From Novosphingobium sp. PP1Y (GTDB taxonomy: Bacteria; Pseudomonadota; Alphaproteobacteria; Sphingomonadales; Sphingomonadaceae): a stretch of DNA of 64,000 nt. The stretch is from the NCBI RefSeq assembly GCF_000253255.1, contig NC_015583.1, forward strand, positions 558,001 through 622,000, written 5' to 3'. Below, in pieces: positions 1 through 8,295 of this stretch. The position numbers were made by a program, and so were the translations under genes. The stretch's first letter is position 1, and each line of letters begins with the position of its first letter. The notes beneath the pieces were generated by a model that saw nothing but the letters and a program-made list of their open reading frames with translations, ran no database searches and was not told where the DNA came from.

Positions 1-291
1 AGCCTGGTCACCTGGGGCAAGCAGCTTGCGCTGTTCCATGGCAAGGACGGCATTCGCGTCAATGTCGTCTCGCCCGGACCGATCGAGTTCGAAGGCGGCA
101 ATTGGGACATGATCAAGGGCACAATGGAGAAATTCTACAAGGCTCAGCTTCGCCAGCAGCCGATGGGGCGCCTCGGACGGCCCGACGAAGTGGCCAAGGC
201 CATCGTCTTCCTGGCCAGCGAGGCTGCGAGCTGGTGCAACGGATCGCACCTCGTGGTCGACGGGGGCTATACCAACCGGACACACTTCTGA
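1..291 (+). CDS. SDR-family oxidoreductase, C-terminal part (cut by window start)
   Basis: The reading frame is open from the first base and ends in TGA. It encodes the last 96 residues of a classical short-chain dehydrogenase/reductase: an RVNVVSPGP block, then the PMGRLGRPDEVAKAIVFLASEAAS segment (read in two parts) and a C-terminal VVDGGY. These are the usual hallmarks of the second half of an SDR Rossmann fold. The catalytic Tyr-Lys and the NAD(P) motif lie outside the window, so substrate and cofactor cannot be judged. The stop codon overlaps the start of the Rieske gene by one base (TGATG), which indicates a shared catabolic transcript. Confidence 0.9.
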   Translation, partial: SLVTWGKQLALFHGKDGIRVNVVSPGPIEFEGGNWDMIKGTMEKFYKAQLRQQPMGRLGRPDEVAKAIVFLASEAASWCNGSHLVVDGGYTNRTHF

Positions 292-1658
292 TGAAACGGC
301 ATGTCATGGGATGGGACGCGGCAGCGATGGACGTGAGACGCGTCGTCGATGTGCCGCGTGTCGACCCGGAGACCACCGGCAACGGAACGCCTGTCGAGAA
401 GGCTCCCGACCCCGAACTGGGCACCGAGCTGATCCCGGCTGAGCGTTACTATTCACCCGAGTTCATGAAGCTCGAGTGGGAGCGGGTCTGGACCAAGGTC
501 TGGCTTCTGGGCGGCCGCTCGGACGATATCAGGGAACCGGGCGACTACATCTGCACCGACATCGGCAAGGAATCGGTGCTGATCGTGCGCCAGATCGACG
601 GATCGGTGCGGTGCTTTCCCAATGTCTGCCTGCATCGCGGCAATCGCCTGCGGCCCGAAGGGCGTGGCAATGCCGAGAACTTCAAGTGCATGTACCACCA
701 CTGGACTTACGGTCTCGACGGCAGGCTCGAGCATATTCCGGACATGTGCACTTTCTTCCAGGGTGGTCCTCCGGGCATGGCGGCCACGTCGCTGCCCTGT
801 GTCGAGTGGAACAGCTTCGTGTGGTTCTCGCTCGATACCGAGGTGGAGCCCTTCGATGATTTCATCGCACCGATGCGCCAGCACCTGGAGCCCTATCATC
901 CCGAACGCATGGCGTGGAAGCGCGACATTACCGTGGAATGGGACTGCAACTGGAAGACCTCGGTCGATGCCTTCAACGAGACCTATCACGTGCAGGGCAT
1001 CCACCCGCAGCTGCAGTGGTATCTCGACGACATCAACGTCCAGATCGACTGCTACGGCAAGCACAGTCGCTATCTGATCCCGTTCGCGGCGATCAGTCCG
1101 CGCGTGGCCATGCCCAGTCAGATTCCGCCGGCCATCCATGAGATCATGGTCAATGCCGGCATGGACCCGGCCGAATATGAAGGCCGCGTCAGCGATATCC
1201 GCCGTGACGTCCAGTTGTTCAAGCGTGAGCACGGGGCCGAGCAGGGCAAGGACTACTCCGAGCTCAATGACGACCAGCTGACCGACGACTATCACTACCT
1301 GATATTTCCGAACATCTCGGTCAACGTGCATGCCGACGACATCATGTTGTTCCGTCAGCGCCCACACGCGAGCGATCCGAACAAGATGTATTACGACATC
1401 TGGATGTTCGAGATCGTTCCCGAGGGCGAGGAATGGCCCGAGCGCGTGCGCCACCAGCGCTTCCGGCACGGCGACAAGACCATCGGCCAGGTGCTCGACC
1501 AGGATGCCTTCAATCTGCCGACGGTACAGCTGGGCATGCAGTCGGATCATTTTCCCGGTCTCTGGATCGGAGACCAGGAACTGCGGATCCGGCACTTCCA
1601 CTCCGCACTCGACGACTACATCTACGGGCCCGGCCAGAAACAGCCGGGCGATATCTAG
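291..1658 (+). CDS. Rieske [2Fe-2S] aromatic-ring-hydroxylating oxygenase, large subunit
   Basis: A 455-residue terminal oxygenase subunit. The Rieske cluster ligands are visible as Cys113-x-His115 and Cys133-x2-His136. The mononuclear iron site is visible as the Glu230/His233/His238 block (NETYHVQGIH). The start was set at the ATG overlapping the stop of the preceding SDR; longer in-frame extension would run into that gene. Such proteins hydroxylate or O-/N-dealkylate aromatic or alicyclic substrates with electrons from a separate ferredoxin and reductase, neither of which is encoded nearby. No small (beta) subunit follows, so it is probably an alpha-only enzyme. The substrate is unknown. 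It is followed 26 bp later by the 2-oxoacid dehydrogenase genes. Confidence 0.9.
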   Translation: MKRHVMGWDAAAMDVRRVVDVPRVDPETTGNGTPVEKAPDPELGTELIPAERYYSPEFMKLEWERVWTKVWLLGGRSDDIREPGDYICTDIGKESVLIVRQIDGSVRCFPNVCLHRGNRLRPEGRGNAENFKCMYHHWTYGLDGRLEHIPDMCTFFQGGPPGMAATSLPCVEWNSFVWFSLDTEVEPFDDFIAPMRQHLEPYHPERMAWKRDITVEWDCNWKTSVDAFNETYHVQGIHPQLQWYLDDINVQIDCYGKHSRYLIPFAAISPRVAMPSQIPPAIHEIMVNAGMDPAEYEGRVSDIRRDVQLFKREHGAEQGKDYSELNDDQLTDDYHYLIFPNISVNVHADDIMLFRQRPHASDPNKMYYDIWMFEIVPEGEEWPERVRHQRFRHGDKTIGQVLDQDAFNLPTVQLGMQSDHFPGLWIGDQELRIRHFHSALDDYIYGPGQKQPGDI

Positions 1659-1684
1659 CCACACGCATTTGCCGGGGAGAGGGC

Positions 1685-2659
1685 ATGCAATTCAATCGCG
1701 ACGAACTGCTCGGTGCATATCGCCGGATGAAGACGATCCGCGCGTTCGAGGAACGCCTGCACGACGAGATCAAGACCGGCGAGATCGCGGGCTTCACCCA
1801 TCTCTATGCTGGGCAGGAAGCGGTTGCCGTTGGCATCTGCGATCAGCTCACCGTGGATGACAAGATCGTCTCGACCCACCGCGGCCACGGCCACTGCATC
1901 GCCAAGGGCTGCGACGTGAAGGGAATGATGAAGGAGATCTACGGAAAGGCCGGAGGGCTTTGCAAGGGCCGGGGCGGGTCGATGCACATTGCCGACCTTG
2001 AAGTGGGCATGTTGGGTGCAAACGGCATCGTCGGCGGCGGCGCACCGCAGGCGGTCGGTGCGGCGATCGCAGCGCGGCTGCAGGGCAAGGGGCGCGTCGG
2101 GATCGCCTTCTCGGGCGACGGCGCCTGCAACCAGGGTACCACCTTCGAGGCGATGAACCTTGCCGTCGTCACCAAGGTCCCGGCGATCTTCGTCTTCGAG
2201 AACAACCACTATTCCGAGCATACTGGCGATGCCTATGCGGTTGGTACGTCGAACGACATCGCCAGTCGTGCCGAGGGTTTCGGAATGAAGGCGTGGCGGG
2301 CCAATGGCTGCGACTACTTCGATACCTATGCGACTTTTGCGCAGCTGCTCGAATATGTCCGGGCGGGCAACGGTCCGGCGGCCATCGAGCTCGATACCGA
2401 GCGCTTCTATGGCCATTTCGAGGGCGATCCCCAGCGCTATCGCGGCCCGGGCGAACTCGATCGCCTGCGTGATGAGCGCGACTGCCTCAAGGCCTTTCGC
2501 GCCCGGGTCACCGAGGCTGCGCTGCTTTCGGCGGACGAGCTCGACGCCATCGACAGCGAAGTCGATGCACTGATCGACGAGGCCGTGGCCGAGGCCCGGG
2601 CCGATGACATGCCCGATCCCGCAGGCGTCGCAGACGACGTCTACGTCGAATACTACTGA
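1685..2659 (+). CDS. 2-oxoacid/acetoin dehydrogenase E1 component, alpha subunit
   Basis: A 324-residue thiamine-diphosphate-dependent E1 alpha subunit. The ThDP motif is present as GDG at residues 144-146 and NN at 173-174, and the typical RGHGH and GGSMH phosphorylation-loop-like segments are recognisable. Together with the beta subunit it decarboxylates a 2-oxoacid (or cleaves acetoin) and passes the acyl group to the E2 lipoyl domain. The ATG is preceded by GGGGAGAGGGC as ribosome binding site. Its length and sequence type match acetoin/branched 2-oxoacid E1 rather than the long single-chain pyruvate E1. The gene lies in a catabolic operon between a Rieske oxygenase and an acyl-CoA dehydrogenase, so the substrate is probably a side-chain-derived 2-oxoacid (inference). 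Confidence 0.92.
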   Translation: MQFNRDELLGAYRRMKTIRAFEERLHDEIKTGEIAGFTHLYAGQEAVAVGICDQLTVDDKIVSTHRGHGHCIAKGCDVKGMMKEIYGKAGGLCKGRGGSMHIADLEVGMLGANGIVGGGAPQAVGAAIAARLQGKGRVGIAFSGDGACNQGTTFEAMNLAVVTKVPAIFVFENNHYSEHTGDAYAVGTSNDIASRAEGFGMKAWRANGCDYFDTYATFAQLLEYVRAGNGPAAIELDTERFYGHFEGDPQRYRGPGELDRLRDERDCLKAFRARVTEAALLSADELDAIDSEVDALIDEAVAEARADDMPDPAGVADDVYVEYY

Positions 2660-2671
2660 GGGAGCCTTGCC

Positions 2672-3682
2672 ATGGCAGTCATGAATATTCGCGAGGCGAT
2701 CGTCAGCACGCTCCACTCTGAAATGGAGCGCGACGAGGACATCATCGTTCTGGGCGAGGACGTGGTGGGCGGCAATGGGACTGCAGGCGGTCCCGAAGCG
2801 ATCGGCGGTATCTGGGGTACGAGCCCGGGGCTCTGGGAGAAATTCGGCCCCGAACGCGTGATCGATACGCCGATTTCGGAAAGCGCGATCATCGGCGCGG
2901 CGGCAGGCGCAGCGCTTTCGGGCAAGCGGCCGGTTGCCGAACTGATGTTCGCTGACTTTGTCGGCGTCAGCCTCGACCAGATCTGGAACCAGATGGCCAA
3001 GTTCCGCTACATGTTCGGGGGCAAGACCAGGTGCCCGGCGGTCGTACGGCTGGTCTATGGCGCCGGCATGCAGACGGCGGCGCAGCACAGCCAGTCGGTC
3101 TACGCGATGTTGACCTCGATGCCGGGCCTAAAGGTCGTCCTGCCGACCACGCCGGCCGATGCCAAGGGCCTGCTGACCGAAGCGTTGCGCGGTGACGATC
3201 CGGTCATGTTTTTCGAGCACAAGACGCTTTACGGCGTGAAGGGCGAAGTGCCCGAAGGTGACTTTCGCCAGCGCTTCGGCGAGGCGCGCGTCGTGCGCGA
3301 GGGCGGTGACGTGACCGTGGTTGCCTGCGGGCGCATGGTGAGCTTCTCGGAAAAGGCGGCCGACAAGCTGGGCGCCGACGGGATCGGCATGGACCTGCTC
3401 GATTTGCGCACGACCAGCCCGCTGGACGAGGACGCGATCCTGGAATCGGTGGAACAGACCGGGCGTCTGGTCGTGGTCGACGAGAGCCCACCGCGCTGCA
3501 GTCTGGCCGCCGATATTGCCGCGATGGTGTCCGAACGGGCCTTCACCAGCCTCAAGGCGCCGCCGGCGATGGTCACCGCACCGCACAGCCCGATCCCGTT
3601 CGCGCGCAACCTCGAGCGTGCCTGGGTGCCTTCGCCGCAGAACATCGAGGATGCCGTGCGCCGCGTCCTCGCATTCCGCTAG
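2672..3682 (+). CDS. 2-oxoacid/acetoin dehydrogenase E1 component, beta subunit
   Basis: A 336-residue partner of the E1 alpha subunit, starting 12 bp after it with a GAGGGAGCC ribosome binding site. The sequence shows the transketolase-like pyrimidine domain (VLGEDVVGGNG near the N-terminus, then the FADFVGV and MQTAAQHSQS blocks) and the C-terminal transketolase domain (DLRTTSPLDEDAI). Length is typical of PdhB/AcoB proteins. It forms the alpha2beta2 E1 heterotetramer in the cytoplasm. The specific 2-oxoacid cannot be told from the sequence. Confidence 0.92.
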   Translation: MAVMNIREAIVSTLHSEMERDEDIIVLGEDVVGGNGTAGGPEAIGGIWGTSPGLWEKFGPERVIDTPISESAIIGAAAGAALSGKRPVAELMFADFVGVSLDQIWNQMAKFRYMFGGKTRCPAVVRLVYGAGMQTAAQHSQSVYAMLTSMPGLKVVLPTTPADAKGLLTEALRGDDPVMFFEHKTLYGVKGEVPEGDFRQRFGEARVVREGGDVTVVACGRMVSFSEKAADKLGADGIGMDLLDLRTTSPLDEDAILESVEQTGRLVVVDESPPRCSLAADIAAMVSERAFTSLKAPPAMVTAPHSPIPFARNLERAWVPSPQNIEDAVRRVLAFR

Positions 3683-3693
3683 GAGGGCCGGTC

Positions 3694-5136
3694 ATGGCAA
3701 AACTAACGCCTTTCACCATGCCCAAGTGGGGCATCGAGATGGCAGAAGGTACGATTGCCGAATGGATGGTGGCCGAGAACGAGCCATTCACCCGCGGCAC
3801 GGTCCTCACGCTCATCGAGACCGACAAGATCACCAACGAGGTCGAAGCCGAGCGCGAGGGGCGCTTCGTGCGGATCCTGGCCGAGCCGGGCCAGACGTAT
3901 CCGGTCGGCGCGTTGCTCGCCGTTCTTTCCGATGGCGGCGAGGCGACGGCGACGGAAATCGACGCGCTGATCGCAGGCTTCACTCCTTCGGAGTCCGGCT
4001 TCGGACCGGATGACGAGGGTGTCGCAGCGCCAGCTCCGGCGCCGGGGCGCGAGGAAGCCGCGCCTGCCCGAGGCATCATCGTGCCGGAGGGAATTGCCAT
4101 CACCGCCAGGGCGCGCGAGGAAGCCGAGCGGCTGGGCGTCGATGTGACCGCCATTTCCGGCTCGGGCCGGGAAGGGAAGATCTTCGCGCAGGACGTCCAT
4201 CAGGCCGCAAGGCCCGAAGCGCAGCCTGAGCTTGTCGGCGTTTTGCCACCGACGCCCCACGCCGATGTCTACGCAACGCCGGTCGCCCGGCGGATCGCCG
4301 CGAATGAAGGTGTCGATCTTGCTTCCCTTGCAGGATCGGGGCCGCGCGGGCGGGTCCGCAAGGCAGACGTGCTGGCCGCCATGCCCAAGCCCGCACCACC
4401 ATTAGCGGAACCTGCACAGCAGGCTGAGCCCCAGCCGCAATCGCGGCCGTCTGCCGTTTCGTCTGCCGGTGACCGGTTCGACGTCGCGCCGATGTCGTCG
4501 ATGCGGCGGACCATCGCGCGGCGTCTGAGCGAATCCAAGCAGCAGATCCCGCATTTCTACGTGCGCCGCCGGGTCCGTGCAGACCGGTTGCTTGCCCTTC
4601 GCGCCGGGCTCGAAGGCGAAAGGCCGAGTGTCAACGACTACCTGATCAGGGCCTGTGCGCTGGCGCTGCTGGAAGTGCCGGCGGTCAATATCCAGGTCCA
4701 TGGCAACGACATCCATCGCTATGCTGCCGCCGACATTTCGGTTGCCGTGGCGACCGAGAAGGGCCTTGTCACGCCCATCATGTTCAATGCCGATGACATG
4801 TCGGTCGCACAGATCAGCGCGGCGATGAAGGGGCTTGCCCAGAAGGCACGCAGCGGCAAGTTGAAGCCGGAGGAATTTACCGGAGGCAGCTTTTCGCTAT
4901 CGAATCTGGGCGGTTTTGGCGTCGAGCAGTTCGATGCCATCATCAACCCGCCGCAAGGTGCGATCCTTGCGGTCGGCACGGCGCGTCCCGAACCGATCGA
5001 CGATGGCGGTGCCATCCGTATCGTGCCAGTCCTCAACCTATCGGTCTCGTGCGATCACCGCGCCATCGACGGCGCCGACGGCGGCCGTTTCATGGCTGCG
5101 CTGGCAGACCTGATCGAACAGCCTCACCTGCTCTGA
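3694..5136 (+). CDS. Dihydrolipoamide acyltransferase (E2) with one lipoyl and two subunit-binding domains
   Basis: A 480-residue E2 core protein. The N-terminal lipoyl domain carries the lipoylation site Lys45 in ETDKITNE. Two peripheral-subunit-binding-like domains follow at about 136-170 and 194-230; both have the A-R-x-x-A and G-S-G-x-x-G-x-I/V pattern. A proline-rich linker leads to the catalytic domain, which ends in the active-site motif HRAIDG (His455, Asp459). It accepts the acyl group from E1 and transfers it to CoA. Two binding domains in one chain are less usual than one. No E3 (dihydrolipoamide dehydrogenase) gene is in the cluster, so the housekeeping E3 is presumably shared. 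It is 11 bp downstream of E1 beta. Confidence 0.92.
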   Translation: MAKLTPFTMPKWGIEMAEGTIAEWMVAENEPFTRGTVLTLIETDKITNEVEAEREGRFVRILAEPGQTYPVGALLAVLSDGGEATATEIDALIAGFTPSESGFGPDDEGVAAPAPAPGREEAAPARGIIVPEGIAITARAREEAERLGVDVTAISGSGREGKIFAQDVHQAARPEAQPELVGVLPPTPHADVYATPVARRIAANEGVDLASLAGSGPRGRVRKADVLAAMPKPAPPLAEPAQQAEPQPQSRPSAVSSAGDRFDVAPMSSMRRTIARRLSESKQQIPHFYVRRRVRADRLLALRAGLEGERPSVNDYLIRACALALLEVPAVNIQVHGNDIHRYAAADISVAVATEKGLVTPIMFNADDMSVAQISAAMKGLAQKARSGKLKPEEFTGGSFSLSNLGGFGVEQFDAIINPPQGAILAVGTARPEPIDDGGAIRIVPVLNLSVSCDHRAIDGADGGRFMAALADLIEQPHLL

Positions 5137-5149
5137 AAGTGATCCGATT

Positions 5150-6310
5150 ATGAACTTCACGCTGACAGACGACCAGTTGCAGTTGCAGGAAGTCGCGCGC
5201 GAATTCGCCCGCGCGGAACTGCCGGCCATCGCCGCCCAACTCGAACGGGAAAACCGACCGCCCAGCCGCGAGCTGGTCAAGCGTTATGCCGAGCTGGGTT
5301 TTCTGGGCATCAACGTGTCCAGCGACCTGGGCGGACTTGGCCTCGGCAATATCGAGGCGCTGATCGTACTGGAGGAATTCGGCAAGATTTCTTCGGCGGT
5401 CGGCTTCCCGATCTTCGAATCCTCGGTAGGGCCCGTCCGCGCCATCGAGCATTTCGGTTCGGATGCGCTGCGCAAGCGCGTCGTCCCCGCCGTGTGCAGC
5501 GGCGACATGGTCGTCGCTGTCTCGATGTCCGAGCCCGACGCCGGAAGCGCGCTTACGGATCTGAAGACCAAGGGTGTCGTCCGGGAAGACAAGGTCGTGA
5601 TCAACGGAACCAAACGCTGGTGCTCGGGTGGTGGCCACGCCGATGCCTATGTCGTCTACTGCCGCCTGTCAGACGATCCGGGCGCCAAGGGCATCGGTGC
5701 GGTGCTTGTCGAGAAGGGCACGCCGGGACTGTCCTTCGGTCCCAACGAGCAGCTCATGGGCTTTCGCGGTATCCCCTCGTCGGACCTGAACTTTGACGAT
5801 TGCGAGATCCCTCTGGACAACGTCATCGTGCCTGCCGGCGGTTTCAAGAAGCTGATGGAGGCTTTCGATCTCGAACGCTGCGGCAATGCGACAATGTCGC
5901 TGGCCCAGGCCTCGGGTGCGCTGGAGGACGTGTGCGAATACGTCCAGGAGCGCAAGCAGTTCGGCAAGCCGATCGCCGAGTTCCAGGCCGTGCAGCTCAA
6001 GCTGGCCGAAATGCAGATGAAGGTCGAGGCCGCCCGCCTGCTGATCTGGCGTGCCGCTTCGCAGGCCGAAGACGGTCTGCCCTCGGTGCTGCACAGCTCC
6101 ACCGGCAAGTGCTTTGCGAATACCATTGCCCGCGAGGTGACAGGCGATGCCATGCAGCTGATGGGCGCATACGGATATTCCAAGGATTTCCCGATGGAGC
6201 GCCGCCTGCGCGATTCCTGGGGTTGGGGTATCGCCGGCGGCGCCATCGACATTCAGAAGGTCAATATTGCCGGGGCCATGCTCGGCCGCCGTTTCGATCA
6301 GCGGCGTTGA
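5150..6310 (+). CDS. Acyl-CoA dehydrogenase (FAD) with isovaleryl/long-chain-type catalytic Glu
   Basis: A 386-residue acyl-CoA dehydrogenase that oxidises an acyl-CoA to the 2,3-enoyl-CoA using FAD. The MSEPDAGSA FAD/substrate block, the RKQFGKPIAEFQAVQ helix and the MQLMGAYGYSKD segment are plain. The usual C-terminal catalytic motif (YEG) reads AGG here, so the common Glu is missing. Instead Glu242 in the DLER motif sits where isovaleryl- and long-chain acyl-CoA dehydrogenases carry their catalytic base (knowledge of those families). It follows the E2 gene by 13 bp and is the last + gene of this operon. A branched or bulky acyl-CoA made by the upstream 2-oxoacid dehydrogenase is a sensible substrate (inference). 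Confidence 0.92.
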   Translation: MNFTLTDDQLQLQEVAREFARAELPAIAAQLERENRPPSRELVKRYAELGFLGINVSSDLGGLGLGNIEALIVLEEFGKISSAVGFPIFESSVGPVRAIEHFGSDALRKRVVPAVCSGDMVVAVSMSEPDAGSALTDLKTKGVVREDKVVINGTKRWCSGGGHADAYVVYCRLSDDPGAKGIGAVLVEKGTPGLSFGPNEQLMGFRGIPSSDLNFDDCEIPLDNVIVPAGGFKKLMEAFDLERCGNATMSLAQASGALEDVCEYVQERKQFGKPIAEFQAVQLKLAEMQMKVEAARLLIWRAASQAEDGLPSVLHSSTGKCFANTIAREVTGDAMQLMGAYGYSKDFPMERRLRDSWGWGIAGGAIDIQKVNIAGAMLGRRFDQRR

Positions 6311-6341
6311 TCCATGAGGGGGTGAGCGGGCATCGCGCGGA

Positions 6342-6842
6342 CTACTGCGCGGTGCCCACCATCCGCTGACGGCCATCGCGGGTATAGACCAGATTGATAC
6401 TGGTGAAGGTCACGGCCTCGGTCCCGTCCTCCAGCACCACGGCATAGCGCGTCCTGGCGGTCCCGCGGTCGGCGCGTGACCTGGAAGGTTCGAGCGAGAC
6501 GATCTCGCTGGTCACGTGGATCGTGTCGCCGGCACGGATGGCGCGCTTGAGGCGCAATTCGTCCCAGCCCACGCCGCACACGAAATCGATGTCCCAGTTG
6601 ATCTCGTGATCGAGCTGGCGCCACAGGGCGAGGACATGAATGCCGCTGGCCACCACTTGTCCGAAGACCGAGTGCTTCGCGCTTTCAGGGTCGGTGTGGA
6701 ACCATTGCGGATCGAAGGACCGGGCGAATTCGAGGATTTCCTCCTGCGTTACCGTGCGCGAGCGCGACTTGCGCCTTTCACCGAGGGAAAGGTCTTCGAA
6801 GGTGCGATAGGGTTCGCGCGGCCTGAATTTATCGGCACTCAC
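6342..6842 (-). CDS. MaoC-like (R)-specific enoyl-CoA hydratase
   Basis: A 166-residue single hot-dog protein of the MaoC dehydratase family. The hydratase motif appears as FDPQWFHTDPESA, with the catalytic Asp and His five residues apart, followed by a GQVVASGIH block. It would add water to an enoyl-CoA. The start is a GTG whose first base overlaps the TGA of the upstream thioesterase (GTGA), preceded by GGGAGG at good spacing. The nearest in-frame ATG would add an N-terminus that belongs to the thioesterase frame. It converges on the acyl-CoA dehydrogenase gene. Confidence 0.85.
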   Translation of the reverse strand: MSADKFRPREPYRTFEDLSLGERRKSRSRTVTQEEILEFARSFDPQWFHTDPESAKHSVFGQVVASGIHVLALWRQLDHEINWDIDFVCGVGWDELRLKRAIRAGDTIHVTSEIVSLEPSRSRADRGTARTRYAVVLEDGTEAVTFTSINLVYTRDGRQRMVGTAQ

Positions 6843-7741
6843 AGCTTGCCCTCCCTTTTTCCGTCGAGAATGCGTGCCAGGCCCTGCTGGCTGACGGTGG
6901 CGACGAGCGTGCCGTCGCGCTTGAACACATTGCCGCGACCCAGCGCAAGGGCATTGCTCGCAGCTGGACTGTCGAGCGCATAGAGCAGCCATTCGTCGAT
7001 ACGGAACGGCTGGTGGAACCAGATCGCATGATCGAGGCTGGCGGTCTGCAGGTAATCGTTGGCCCAGCCCAGTGCCATCGGGCCAAGTCCGGTATGGAAG
7101 ATGTGCAGGTCCGAAGCATAGGCAAGCAGGCGCTGGTGGACATGGAGTTCATCGCCGATTTGTCCGTTTATGCGGAACCAGAAATGGCGCGTTGCCGGCA
7201 GGACTTCCCGGTTGTCGAAAGGGAAGGGCTCGACCGGGCGCCATTCGACCTGCTGGCGGCGTTGCCAGAAGGGGCGGTGGCGTTCGGGCAGGGCAGGGCC
7301 GAAATCCTCGACCAGATCGCTGATACGGGGCAGGGCCTCGGGTGGTGGCACGCCGGGCATCGTCACGGCGTGCGAAGCGGACGGTTCGGGTGCCTTGAAC
7401 GAAACCATGAGATTCATGAGCGGTTCGCCATTCTGTGTCATTCGCACGAGCCGGCTGGAAAAGCTGCGCCCGTCCATTTCCCGCGTCACGGCGAAGTCAT
7501 TGGCGAGGTCGACCTGGCCCGGCTTGTAGAAATAGCCATGCAGGCTGTGCGCCTCCTTGCCTGTCTCTACAGTCAGCCGCGCCGCGGCAAGGCACTGGGA
7601 AACCACCATCCCCCCAAAGAGCCGCAGCAGGCCGCTCGGCACCGGAGCAACGCGAAACCGGTCCTCACCGGTTCTCTCGAACGCATAGGCCAGTTCACGT
7701 TCGATTTCGGGATCGTCCGGGAAGCAATTGGCGGCAGACAC
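6839..7741 (-). CDS. Acyl-CoA thioesterase II (TesB-like double hot-dog protein)
   Basis: About 300 residues with the TesB layout: an N-terminal hot dog beginning ERTGEDRFRV and LFGGMVVSQCLAAA, the RDGRSF-like MDGRSFSSRLVRM strand, then a C-terminal hot dog with LLAYASDLHIF and LDHAIWFHQPF, the characteristic thioesterase II signature. It hydrolyses acyl-CoA esters and may release CoA from blocked intermediates. I chose the GTG at 7741, giving the usual family length. An ATG at 7840 would add 33 residues and overlap the VOC gene. It is translationally coupled to the MaoC gene by a 4 bp overlap. Confidence 0.85.
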   Translation of the reverse strand: MSAANCFPDDPEIERELAYAFERTGEDRFRVAPVPSGLLRLFGGMVVSQCLAAARLTVETGKEAHSLHGYFYKPGQVDLANDFAVTREMDGRSFSSRLVRMTQNGEPLMNLMVSFKAPEPSASHAVTMPGVPPPEALPRISDLVEDFGPALPERHRPFWQRRQQVEWRPVEPFPFDNREVLPATRHFWFRINGQIGDELHVHQRLLAYASDLHIFHTGLGPMALGWANDYLQTASLDHAIWFHQPFRIDEWLLYALDSPAASNALALGRGNVFKRDGTLVATVSQQGLARILDGKREGKL

Positions 7742-7824
7742 TTCAGGCGGCCCTTTCGGTTGCGCTTCATTCGGCGAGGCAGGGCGGCAGGCGGAGCCTT
7801 GCGTGCCGGCCGGATCGTCGAAGC

Positions 7825-8295
7825 CTAGCAGGTCGCGCATTGCTTTTCGAAGGCGAAGGTGCAGTCGGGATCGACGATCTGCAGGAGCTCCACGACATTG
7901 CCGTCGCAGTCCCTTCCATAAGTTGCCCGGGTCATGCCGGACCCTCCTGGTGGGCAGTTGAATGTCATGCCCATGCCCTTCAGACGTTCGTATTCGGCAA
8001 AGACGTCGTCGCAGTAGAGGCATAGGTGCGTAATGCCGTGATCGCACATGCGCGGGTATACCTCGCGGGGATCGTTGCTGGCGTATTCGAACACTTCGAT
8101 ATGCAGGTTCCCCAGCCGGATCATGGCATAGCGCGCTGCACTGTTCTCCAGCCCGACCATCGTGTCGATGCGCGCATTGCCCCGTTCCCAGCCGCCTTCG
8201 CCGACCCGTTCGAACCCGAACCAGCGGCGATAGTGGTCGATGAAGCGCTCGAGATCCGGTGTCGAGATCGCGAGGTGATGGACGCCGCGGATCAT
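7825..8295 (-). CDS. VOC-superfamily (glyoxalase/dioxygenase-fold) protein
   Basis: A 156-residue vicinal-oxygen-chelate protein. The N-terminal GVHHLAISTPDLERFIDHY module and the later GITHLCLYCDDV and DGNVVELLQI strands are typical of metal-binding VOC enzymes, with His in the first strand, His in the middle and Glu in VELLQ as likely metal ligands. Members include glyoxalase I, methylmalonyl-CoA epimerase and extradiol dioxygenases, and the sequence does not say which. The ATG at 8295 overlaps the stop of the upstream SDR by four bases (ATGA), so both are one transcript. Confidence 0.85.
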   Translation of the reverse strand: MIRGVHHLAISTPDLERFIDHYRRWFGFERVGEGGWERGNARIDTMVGLENSAARYAMIRLGNLHIEVFEYASNDPREVYPRMCDHGITHLCLYCDDVFAEYERLKGMGMTFNCPPGGSGMTRATYGRDCDGNVVELLQIVDPDCTFAFEKQCATC

